This document shows, one piece after another, positions 42,282 through 49,301 of a DNA stretch of 64,000 nt (position 1 is the first letter of the stretch; each line of letters opens with the position of its first letter). The position numbers and the translations under genes are program-made. This stretch comes from Thalassococcus halodurans (GTDB lineage Bacteria; Pseudomonadota; Alphaproteobacteria; Rhodobacterales; Rhodobacteraceae): assembly GCF_900108225.1 (NCBI RefSeq), contig NZ_FNUZ01000007.1, positions 1 to 64,000 of the forward strand. The letters are read 5' to 3'. The notes below the pieces were generated by a model that saw only the letters and a list, made by a program, of their open reading frames with translations, was not told where the DNA came from and did not search any database.

Positions 42282-43339
42282 TTGTTGGCCCTTGACGAGA
42301 GATAGACCTGCAACAGCGACAGGATGATCAGAACCACAGCCACCAAGAGAGAGGCCGTCGCCGCGATGCCCAAGCCGTTCGCCGTGGGCTGACCGCGCAG
42401 GCCCGAGGTGTCGAAGATATAGGACACCAGCGAAATCCAGCGCACGGACATGGCGTACAGCTCTTCAAAGGCCTGAACGGCTTTGATCAGCGACAGGACC
42501 GTGACCACCAACAGGGTGGGGGCCAGCAGCGGAATGGTGATGCGGGTCAGTTGCCGCCACGCAGGGGTGCCATCCATTTCGGCGGCTTCATAGACGTCGC
42601 GCGGAATTGCCTGAAGGCCCGCCAGAAGGATCAGCATGTAGAACCCGAGGTGCGCCCATGTGTAGACGAAGACAGACCAGAACATGGTCCAGCTTGGGTC
42701 GGTCAGCCATTGGATCGGCTCTGATATCCAGCCCCAGTTAATCAGCGTCTGACTAAGCGCGCCTTGACGTTTCAGGATCAGCGTCCAGAGGAAACCGACG
42801 ACCACGGGCGACAGCATGACGGGGTAGAAAAACACCGCCCGCCACAGGCCACGGCCCTTGATATCGCGGTTCAGCGCAAGCGCCGTCATCAGCGCCACAA
42901 CGATCATGATCGGGACCTGGAAGATCACAAAGATCGCCGTGTCATAGACGGCGGCCATGAACTTATCATCTTCGCGGTTTTCACCGCCCGTATCGATCTG
43001 GGTTTCAGACAGAAGGCGTTGGAGGTTGTCGTCGCCCGCCCATGCGCGGTCGGCGAAATTGATCGACTGCCCTTCGGTCACCGAGAAGCCCATGTTGATG
43101 AACAGTGGCGCAAAGGTGAACAGGCCGAAGACGATCATGTTCGGGATCAGGAAGATATAGGGAAGGCCCGTCGCGCCCGACAGGCGCTGGACCATTTCCA
43201 CCGGCCAGCCCACGACGGTGGCCAGTCGTCCCCAGAAAGGTCCGGTCGGGCGAAGGATCGCCCAACCGATCAGCAGGTAGATCAGAAGCGCAAGGGGCCA
43301 CGAAGACCCTGCGAATGCAGCAACTAAAGCGTCATGCAT
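42278..43339 (-). CDS. Sugar ABC transporter permease (MalF/UgpA-like)
   Basis: A 353-residue permease with an additional N-terminal hydrophobic helix (about 13-31), five or six core helices and the EAA loop (EAAEMDGTPAWRQLTRITIPLLAPTLL). It forms the heterodimeric channel with the 478-residue permease. It lies 33 bp downstream of the binding protein gene and overlaps the next permease by 4 bp. Confidence 0.9.
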   Translation of the reverse strand: MHDALVAAFAGSSWPLALLIYLLIGWAILRPTGPFWGRLATVVGWPVEMVQRLSGATGLPYIFLIPNMIVFGLFTFAPLFINMGFSVTEGQSINFADRAWAGDDNLQRLLSETQIDTGGENREDDKFMAAVYDTAIFVIFQVPIMIVVALMTALALNRDIKGRGLWRAVFFYPVMLSPVVVGFLWTLILKRQGALSQTLINWGWISEPIQWLTDPSWTMFWSVFVYTWAHLGFYMLILLAGLQAIPRDVYEAAEMDGTPAWRQLTRITIPLLAPTLLVVTVLSLIKAVQAFEELYAMSVRWISLVSYIFDTSGLRGQPTANGLGIAATASLLVAVVLIILSLLQVYLSSRANK

Positions 43340-43372
43340 AATTCGGGTTCCGTGGCCTTGTGCGTTTCGACT

Positions 43373-44647
43373 TTATTCCGCGATCTTCGCGGCAACATCC
43401 GCGTCGATGGCTGCAAGCGCTTCGTCCAGCGTGATTTCACCGGTGATTGCCTGTGTCAGGTAATCGGGGATGACGCCGTAGATGACAAAGTTCTTGTTGT
43501 AGCCTTGGAACGTGTAGGCCTGCGGTGTGGTTTCTGCCGCTTTGCCTGCGTTGGATGCAAACGTGGACAGCGCCGCAGCGACAGCCGGATCGGCCTTGGC
43601 ATAATCGATGCCGGAGGCCTGAAGCGCCTGGTTGGCCGAGATGTTGTTGGTTTCAACCGCAAACTTTTCGGCGTTTTCGGTGCTGGCCATGAAGTCGATG
43701 AAGGCTGCCGCGGCCTCGGGCGACTTGGTGGATTTGAATGCCGTCAAAGCCGCACCGCCGGGCATCGCGCCACAGCCACCGTCGCCACAGGGGGCAGGGA
43801 CCGCTTTCCAGTCGAAATCGGTGATGTTGGCGGCGTAGTTGTTGATCATCCACGACCCCGACATGTGCATCGCGACGTCACCCGACTGGAACAGCGGGGC
43901 GGCGTTGCGGTACTGTGTGCCGGAACCTGCGGGCCAGCCTTCGGCGGGCATCAGGCCGGATTTGTGCCAGCCGACGAATGTTTCGGCGAACTTGCGGAAG
44001 CCGTCGTCAACCAGAATGGGGTTGCCTGCGTCGTCAAAGAACTTGGCGCCATAGCTGAATGCCGGACCCGCGATGCGGTGTGCGGTGCGGTCGATTGCCA
44101 GACCACCCAGAATGCCGGTGGCGTCTTTGACTTCCATAAGCGCTGCGGCCCAGTCATCCCATGTGGCCCCTTCGCCCGGCATGTCGACGCCTGCGTCGTC
44201 AAACAGGGACACGTTCACATAAGGACCGGTCACGGTCAGCTGTGTCATCCAGCCGTAGACGCCTTTGTCTTCGCCACCCGGCGCACGGAACCACGGCAGG
44301 GTCGCGCCATAGTTGGCTTCCCATGCGGCTGTGTCCACGTAAGGGGCGAGATCAAGGTAGTACTGGTTCAGTCCGCCAAGGTTGGTAACGCGGGCCACGT
44401 CGGGCGCGGCGTCTGTCTGAAGCTGGTTTTCCAACTGGTCACGGATCACGTCATAGCCGACGGTGTCCATTTTCACGGTGTGGCCTGTGGCCTCGGTGAA
44501 GGCGGGGATCATTTCGCCGATCACGTCGCATTCATTGCCGTCCTGATAGCACAGGAAGGTGATTTCATCTGCCTGCGCAACCGATGCGCCCGCAAGGATC
44601 GTGGTTGCAAGCGCAACCGTCTTGGTCGTTTTAAATGCGCCTTTCAT
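43373..44647 (-). CDS. Sugar ABC transporter solute-binding protein (SmoF-like candidate)
   Basis: A 424-residue periplasmic protein with a signal peptide (cleavage after AQA, about residue 26) and the extracellular solute-binding family 1 fold (MIPAFTEATGHTVKM ... GDVAMHMSGSWMINNY). It delivers the sugar to the two permeases. In the sulfoquinovose-oxidising system of Agrobacterium the equivalent protein (SmoF) binds sulfoquinovosyl glycerol. The neighbouring enzymes suggest the same here, but binding residues were not compared. Confidence 0.82.
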   Translation of the reverse strand: MKGAFKTTKTVALATTILAGASVAQADEITFLCYQDGNECDVIGEMIPAFTEATGHTVKMDTVGYDVIRDQLENQLQTDAAPDVARVTNLGGLNQYYLDLAPYVDTAAWEANYGATLPWFRAPGGEDKGVYGWMTQLTVTGPYVNVSLFDDAGVDMPGEGATWDDWAAALMEVKDATGILGGLAIDRTAHRIAGPAFSYGAKFFDDAGNPILVDDGFRKFAETFVGWHKSGLMPAEGWPAGSGTQYRNAAPLFQSGDVAMHMSGSWMINNYAANITDFDWKAVPAPCGDGGCGAMPGGAALTAFKSTKSPEAAAAFIDFMASTENAEKFAVETNNISANQALQASGIDYAKADPAVAAALSTFASNAGKAAETTPQAYTFQGYNKNFVIYGVIPDYLTQAITGEITLDEALAAIDADVAAKIAE

Positions 44648-44696
44648 GGTGTCCTCCTCTGTACACGTGTAGGCCGTCTTTTCTGTCTTGTTCTTG

Positions 44697-44725
44697 CCCT
44701 GCCGTCCCCTCCCAGAGTGGCAGGG
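44697..44725 (-). other. Hairpin between flavin reductase and binding-protein genes
   Basis: CCCTGCC (44697-44703) and GGCAGGG (44719-44725) form a perfect 7-bp stem in the 84-bp gap that separates the three enzyme genes from the transporter genes. It could tune the ratio of the abundant binding protein to the enzymes through mRNA stability. Confidence 0.45.
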
Positions 44726-44731
44726 AAGGTC

Positions 44732-45256
44732 TTAGTCGGGTTTCGGGGCGAATGTGCCGATCTGGCCCCCGAAGAACCCCAACGCTTGGCGGTCTTTGGC
44801 GAAAGAGGCGCGTTTGACCCTGCCCACAACAATGGCATGGTCGCCCCCTTCGAACACCGCGTGTTGTTCGCAATCGAACCGCGCAAGGCAGTCTGTCAAA
44901 ACCGGAATGTCGTCCCCGTCTAAATGGTAGTCTTCGGACCGCAGTCCATATGCGTCCCGTGCGATGCGCCAGCACAGGTCTTCCTGATCTGACGCTAGCA
45001 CATGAATGGCATAGGTGCGGGCCGAAGCGAAATGCCCAAAACGACGGGAATTCTTATCCGGCGACCAGAGGACCAGCGGCGGGTCCATGGAGACGGACGA
45101 AAACGAATTGGCCGTGGTGGCCACGGGGCCGCTGTCGGTCAGGGTGGTGATGACGGTCACGCCGGTGGCAAAACGCCCGTATGCATCGCGAAGCAGGCGG
45201 CCGTTGGTGGCGTCCGGTTCGAAGGCGGTGTGCTGTTTTGCCGAAAGCGCGTTCAT
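44732..45256 (-). CDS. Flavin reductase (SmoA-like candidate)
   Basis: A 174-residue flavin reductase of the HpaC/RutF type, with FATGVTVITTLTDSGPVATTANSFSSVSMDPPLVLWSPDKNSRR and a C-terminal FFGGQIGTF. It supplies reduced FMN to a partner monooxygenase. The neighbouring luciferase-like protein is the obvious partner. The ATG at 45256 overlaps the stop of the aldo/keto reductase gene (TGATG). The same three-gene order (reductase, aldo/keto reductase, monooxygenase) occurs in the smo cluster of Agrobacterium. Confidence 0.85.
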   Translation of the reverse strand: MNALSAKQHTAFEPDATNGRLLRDAYGRFATGVTVITTLTDSGPVATTANSFSSVSMDPPLVLWSPDKNSRRFGHFASARTYAIHVLASDQEDLCWRIARDAYGLRSEDYHLDGDDIPVLTDCLARFDCEQHAVFEGGDHAIVVGRVKRASFAKDRQALGFFGGQIGTFAPKPD

Positions 45257-46146
45257 CACGGCACCTCGGCGCCAAGTGCTGCTTCATACAGCATGAACCA
45301 GCTTTCGCGATCCAGCTTGACCTTCAAGGCATCCGCCAGTGTGGCGATGCGGTCCAGATTGTTGGTGCCCATCACCGGCAAGATTTTCGCCGGATGCGCC
45401 AGAAGGAAGGCAACTGCAATCGCGGCGCGATCAACGCCGTGGTCTTTGGCAAGCGTATCCATCCGGTCGGCCAGTTGGCCGGACGCGGTCATCAGGTTGC
45501 CGCCGCCAAGGGGCGACCACGCCATGATCGGATGATCGTGCTGTTGGTGGAATGCCAGATCACCGTTGGTGAAGGGGCGGATTTCAGCCAGCGAGATTTC
45601 GATCTGGTTAGTGACCAACTGATTCTTCATCGCCGATTGCAGCAGGGACCAGTCCCACGGGCGGAAGTTCGACACGCCCACGGTGCGGACCTTGCCCTCG
45701 GCCACCAGTTCATCAAGTGCGGCGCCGGTTTCGTGGTGGTCCATCAGCGGGTCGGGGCGGTGGATCAGCAGCAGGTCGATCACATCCAGCCCCATCACCT
45801 GAAGCGAGTTTTCGACGGATGCGCGGATGTGCGCGCGGGATGTGTCGTAGTATTTGACGGGCTTGTCCGAATATTTGCCGATGGGCGCGACGATATCGCA
45901 TTTCGTCACGATCTCCATCTTCTGGCGCAGGGTCGGATTGGCGCGGAGCGCATCGCCCAGCACGGCCTCGGCCCCATAATCACCATAGATGTCGGCCTGA
46001 TCAAAGGTGGTGATGCCCTGATCCAGACAGGACTGGATTTTGGCGGCGACGTGTTCGGGCGATGTGTTGGCATCATCGGCCACACGCCACATTCCGTAAA
46101 CAATGCGCGAAAAGCCAAGGTCGGATGTAAGTGCGACGCGATCCAT
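45256..46146 (-). CDS. Aldo/keto reductase (SmoB-like candidate)
   Basis: A 296-residue enzyme with the aldo/keto reductase tetrad: Asp in FDQADIYG, Tyr in the same segment, Lys in VTKCDI and His in LLIHRPDP. Cofactor region GVSNFRPWDW and a C-terminal PVMGTNNLDRI follow. In the sulfo-SMO pathway such an enzyme (SmoB) reduces 6-oxo-glucose, the product of desulfonation, to glucose. The start shares one base with the upstream gene stop (TAATG). A longer open frame upstream lies in the monooxygenase gene and is rejected. Confidence 0.87.
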   Translation of the reverse strand: MDRVALTSDLGFSRIVYGMWRVADDANTSPEHVAAKIQSCLDQGITTFDQADIYGDYGAEAVLGDALRANPTLRQKMEIVTKCDIVAPIGKYSDKPVKYYDTSRAHIRASVENSLQVMGLDVIDLLLIHRPDPLMDHHETGAALDELVAEGKVRTVGVSNFRPWDWSLLQSAMKNQLVTNQIEISLAEIRPFTNGDLAFHQQHDHPIMAWSPLGGGNLMTASGQLADRMDTLAKDHGVDRAAIAVAFLLAHPAKILPVMGTNNLDRIATLADALKVKLDRESWFMLYEAALGAEVP

Positions 46147-47300
46147 TAGCGACGTTCTCCTACGCCAAGAGGGGTTGCAGGGGTTGAGGAGGGGACACGA
46201 CCATATTCGTGCGGGAGGGAACAGGTTTTCATATTCGGCAGGATGTGTTTTCCGACGTGAAGCGCCTCTTCCTTGTGGGGGTAGCCCGAGAAGATAAAGG
46301 CGCGGATGCCCATTTTCTGATAGGCCTCGATTTTCGACATAACCTGATCGGCGGACCCGACCAGTGCCGCGCCGCAACCGGACCGCGCGCGGCCCACACC
46401 TGTCCAAAGGTTGGCTTCGATAAAGCCGTCGTCATCCGCCATATCGCGGTTCTTGGCCTGATGGCTGACACCCAGAGACGTGGCATCCAGCGCCCGTTCG
46501 CGGATTGCGCGGCCCTGTTCATCGTCCAGTTTGGACACGATGTAATCGGCGTATTCGCGGGCCTCGGCCTCGGTGTCGCGGACGATCATGTGAACGCGCA
46601 GGCCGTAATCCAGCGTGCGGTTGTAGCGGTCGGCCACGGCATGAACGGCTTTCATCCGGCCTTCCAGCATGTCCATCGTTTCGGGCCACATCAGGTAGAC
46701 GTTGCAGTGTTGGCCACAGAGTTCAAGCGCGTCGGGCGAATAGCCACCGAAATAAAGCAGCGGGCCGCCGGTTTGGTAGGGGCGTGCTGGATCGGTGCTG
46801 AGGCCGGTGAAGTTATAGATCTGGCCGCGATGGTTGATTTCGTCCTGCGTCCACGCCTGTTTCAGGATTTCGATGACCTCGCGCGACCGCTGGTACCGAT
46901 AGCGGCTTTCGTCCTTTTCACCGGGGAAGTCGGACGAGATGATGTTGACCGTCAGGCGGCCTTCCAACATGTGATCCAGCGTGGCGATGGTGCGGGCCAG
47001 CATGATGGGCTGCATTTCACCGCAGCGTACGGCGGCCAGCATGTTGATCTTGTCGGTGATGGGCGCGCAGCCTGCGACGAAGGACAGCGTGTCCTGACCG
47101 ACCTGATAGGACGACGGGCAGAGGATGTTGCGAAATCCTTGGTCTTCGGCGGTTTTCACAAGGCTTGAACAATGCGCCCACGATGACCGCAGGGACCCGT
47201 CCGGCACGCCCAGAAACTGGTAGTCGTCCGAGCAGAGTGCTGCGAACCAGGATACCTCGGCTGCATCCAGATCTTCGGATGTCACGGGGACCACGCCCAT
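46146..47300 (-). CDS. FMN-dependent luciferase-like monooxygenase, probable sulfoquinovose monooxygenase (SmoC-like)
   Basis: A 384-residue member of the SsuD/luciferase-like family (LLM), with TAEDQGFRNILCPSSYQVGQD, the TIATLDHMLEGRLTVNIISSDFPGEK region and GSADQVMSKIEAYQKMGIRAFIFSGYPHKEEAL. Family members cleave the C-S bond of sulfonates with FMNH2 and O2. The transporter in this operon is of the sugar type and not of the SsuABC type, so a sulfonated sugar (sulfoquinovose) is the probable substrate, with sulfite and 6-oxo-glucose as products. The ATG has a GGAGGA site. First gene of the operon, divergent from the GntR gene. Confidence 0.82.
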   Translation of the reverse strand: MGVVPVTSEDLDAAEVSWFAALCSDDYQFLGVPDGSLRSSWAHCSSLVKTAEDQGFRNILCPSSYQVGQDTLSFVAGCAPITDKINMLAAVRCGEMQPIMLARTIATLDHMLEGRLTVNIISSDFPGEKDESRYRYQRSREVIEILKQAWTQDEINHRGQIYNFTGLSTDPARPYQTGGPLLYFGGYSPDALELCGQHCNVYLMWPETMDMLEGRMKAVHAVADRYNRTLDYGLRVHMIVRDTEAEAREYADYIVSKLDDEQGRAIRERALDATSLGVSHQAKNRDMADDDGFIEANLWTGVGRARSGCGAALVGSADQVMSKIEAYQKMGIRAFIFSGYPHKEEALHVGKHILPNMKTCSLPHEYGRVPSSTPATPLGVGERR

Positions 47301-47341
47301 ACGATTCCTCCACTAAATCGTCTGTCGATTTCCTCTTGCGT

Positions 47342-47377
47342 ATCAAGCGCATTGATGTAGATCAATGGTGTATCAAT
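47342..47377. promoter_or_regulatory. Overlapping ATCAA/TTGAT dyads in the divergent promoter
   Basis: ATCAA-N5-TTGAT at 47342-47356 overlaps ATTGAT-N4-ATCAAT at 47351-47366, and another ATCAAT half is at 47372-47377. They lie between the monooxygenase and GntR start codons (107 bp) and near a possible -35/-10 pair for the GntR gene (TTGATG at 47353, AATAAT at 47375). Good candidate operator of the GntR regulator. Confidence 0.55.
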
Positions 47378-47407
47378 AATTTTTGCGACAAAACGACCCG
47401 ACGCACG

Positions 47408-48115
47408 ATGCAAAGACGCGAAAGCAATACGGCGCTGCCGATATACCTTCAGATCAGTGAATCGCTGATGCGTGACATCGCGAGCGGTCGTTACGTGGTG
47501 GGCGAACGCCTGCCGCCGGAACGGGAACTGGCCAAGACCTATTCGACGACTGTGCGCACCTTGCGCAAATCGCTGTCCGAGCTTGAAAACAAAGGCATGT
47601 TGGAGCGGATTCAGGGGTCCGGCAATTACGTGCGCGACAACACGAATGCGCGGTCGGTCTATTCGATGTTCCGGCTGGAATTGCCCGGTGGCGGGGGCCT
47701 TCCGACGGCGGATGTTCTGGGGGTCGACTATATGGCGAAACCCGATGATCTGCCGCGCTTCGGCACCTCGGATCATGCATCGCGAATCCGTCGTCTGCGC
47801 TATCTGGATCAGACGGTGATCGCGGTTGAAGAGATTTGGCTGGACGGTGATTCCGGCCGTATCGATCCGGCGGCTTTGTCGGATTCGCTGTATTTCTACT
47901 ATCAGAACAAGCTTGGTTTCTGGGTGTCCCACGCTGAAGACAGCGTTTGGGCGGCGCCGGTTCCCGATTGGGCGCCTGAGGCCTTTGGCCCCAACGCGGG
48001 CGACCCCGCAGGCTATATCGAGCGGTTCAGCTGGGCGCAGGTGCCCGAACCGGTCGAGTTTTCACGCACATGGTTTGACACGAACGCCGCACGCTATGTG
48101 CAGCGGATGAAATAG
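47408..48115 (+). CDS. GntR-family (HutC-type) transcriptional regulator
   Basis: A 235-residue regulator with a winged helix (about 8-75, LPIYLQISESLMRDIASGRYVVGERLPPERELAKTYSTTVRTLRKSLSELENKGMLERIQGSGNYV) and a C-terminal UTRA-like effector domain (about 90-235) for a metabolite, perhaps a sugar derivative. It is divergent from the monooxygenase operon, and the Gfo/Idh gene follows 8 bp after its stop. A ligand such as sulfoquinovose or a downstream metabolite is plausible. The start is set at ATG 47408; the open frame upstream lies in promoter DNA. Confidence 0.85.
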   Translation: MQRRESNTALPIYLQISESLMRDIASGRYVVGERLPPERELAKTYSTTVRTLRKSLSELENKGMLERIQGSGNYVRDNTNARSVYSMFRLELPGGGGLPTADVLGVDYMAKPDDLPRFGTSDHASRIRRLRYLDQTVIAVEEIWLDGDSGRIDPAALSDSLYFYYQNKLGFWVSHAEDSVWAAPVPDWAPEAFGPNAGDPAGYIERFSWAQVPEPVEFSRTWFDTNAARYVQRMK

Positions 48116-48123
48116 GATCGCTT

Positions 48124-49230
48124 ATGTCAGAGCTTACGCGCTACGGCGTCATCGGTTGTGGAATGATGGGGCAAGAGCATCTGCGCAATATCGCGCTGTT
48201 GCCTGACACGCAGGTCGCGGTGATCTTTGAACCAGATGCCGACATGCGGACCGCGGCGGCAGAGTTTGCGCCCGAGGCAGTGTTTGTCGAGACATTGGAT
48301 GAGTTGTTGGCCTTTGATGGGTTGGACTGTCTGATGATCGCCAGCCCGAACCACTGCCATGTGGAACAGCTGGAACGGATCGCAGGGGCGCGGCCTTTGC
48401 CGGTGCTGGTGGAAAAACCGCTATTTACGGCTTTGGACGATCTGACCCGTTTGGCCGATTTCGCCGCCAGCTATCCCGCGCCGGTTTGGGTGGCGATGGA
48501 GTATCGCTATATGCCGCCTGTTGCCGCGTTTTTGAAACAGGCGCAGGGGGCGACCGGCGGGATCAAGATGCTGACGATCCGCGAACACCGCTTTCCGTTT
48601 CTGGATAAGGTCGGGGCGTGGAACCGGTTCAATGCCCAGTCCGGCGGGACGTTCGTGGAAAAATGCTGCCACTTCTTTGATCTGATGCGCTTGACGCTTG
48701 GGTCCGAGCCTGTGCGCGTCATGGCGTCGGGTGGGCAGGACGTGAACCATCTGGATGAAGCCTATAACGGGCAGGTGCCTGATATTCTGGACAACGGCTA
48801 TGTCATCGTGGACTTCGCCGATGGTACCCGGGCAATGCTGGATCTGTGCATGTTTGCCGAAGGGGCCGAGTATCAGGAAGAAATCAGCGCCGTGGGTCCG
48901 GCGGGCAAGATCGAGGCGTTTGTGCCCGGTCCGGGACGCTTCTGGCCCGATGATCTGGGCGCGCCGCCTGTGCCGAAACTGGCGGTCAGCCCGCGCAGCC
49001 CCAAGGGGCCTGTCACGCATGATATCCCTGTAGATCCGACGCTGCTGGATGCAGGGGACCACAACGGATCGACGTTTTACCAGCACCAGAAGTTTCTGGA
49101 ACTGGTGCGCGGTGAACGGGACGCGCCCGAGGTCAGCATGGCCGACGGACGTATGGCTGTTTTGATGGGGATCGCGGCACAAATCGCCATGCAGGAAAAG
49201 CGCGTGGTGGAAATGTCGGAATTTCTTTAA
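48124..49230 (+). CDS. Gfo/Idh/MocA-family protein; candidate NAD+-dependent sulfoquinovosidase
   Basis: A 368-residue protein with an N-terminal Rossmann fold (YGVIGCGMMGQEH, residues 7-19), the EKP signature in VLVEKPLFT (about residue 98) and a C-terminal alpha/beta domain containing GGTFVEKCCHFFDLMRL. The family includes sugar dehydrogenases and also NAD+-dependent glycosidases. A recently described group of NAD+-dependent sulfoquinovosidases (GH188) belongs here and is found in sulfo-SMO clusters in place of the GH31 enzyme. This operon has no GH31 gene, so this protein is the best candidate to release sulfoquinovose from its glyceride. A dehydrogenase role is the alternative. Confidence 0.75.
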   Translation: MSELTRYGVIGCGMMGQEHLRNIALLPDTQVAVIFEPDADMRTAAAEFAPEAVFVETLDELLAFDGLDCLMIASPNHCHVEQLERIAGARPLPVLVEKPLFTALDDLTRLADFAASYPAPVWVAMEYRYMPPVAAFLKQAQGATGGIKMLTIREHRFPFLDKVGAWNRFNAQSGGTFVEKCCHFFDLMRLTLGSEPVRVMASGGQDVNHLDEAYNGQVPDILDNGYVIVDFADGTRAMLDLCMFAEGAEYQEEISAVGPAGKIEAFVPGPGRFWPDDLGAPPVPKLAVSPRSPKGPVTHDIPVDPTLLDAGDHNGSTFYQHQKFLELVRGERDAPEVSMADGRMAVLMGIAAQIAMQEKRVVEMSEFL

Positions 49231-49238
49231 GGGGCGTC

Positions 49239-49269
49239 TTGACCTTCCAGTGACTGGAAGGACCATGTA
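49239..49269 (+). promoter_or_regulatory. CueR-type copper-responsive promoter of copA
   Basis: TTGACC (-35, 49239-49244) is followed by a 19-bp spacer and CATGTA (-10, 49264-49269). The spacer holds the dyad CCTTCCAGT-G-ACTGGAAGG (49243-49261). The overlong 19-bp spacer with such a dyad is the hallmark of MerR-family metal promoters, and the sequence closely resembles copA promoters controlled by CueR. Confidence 0.85.
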
Positions 49270-49301
49270 TGATCCAAACTCCGTCTATGGGGACTCGGAT
49301 C

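Noticed and set aside
43334-44923. Plus-strand open frame of 529 codons opposite the binding-protein gene
   Set aside because: Antisense shadow of a typical secreted binding protein; no start signal and cysteine-rich low-complexity translation.
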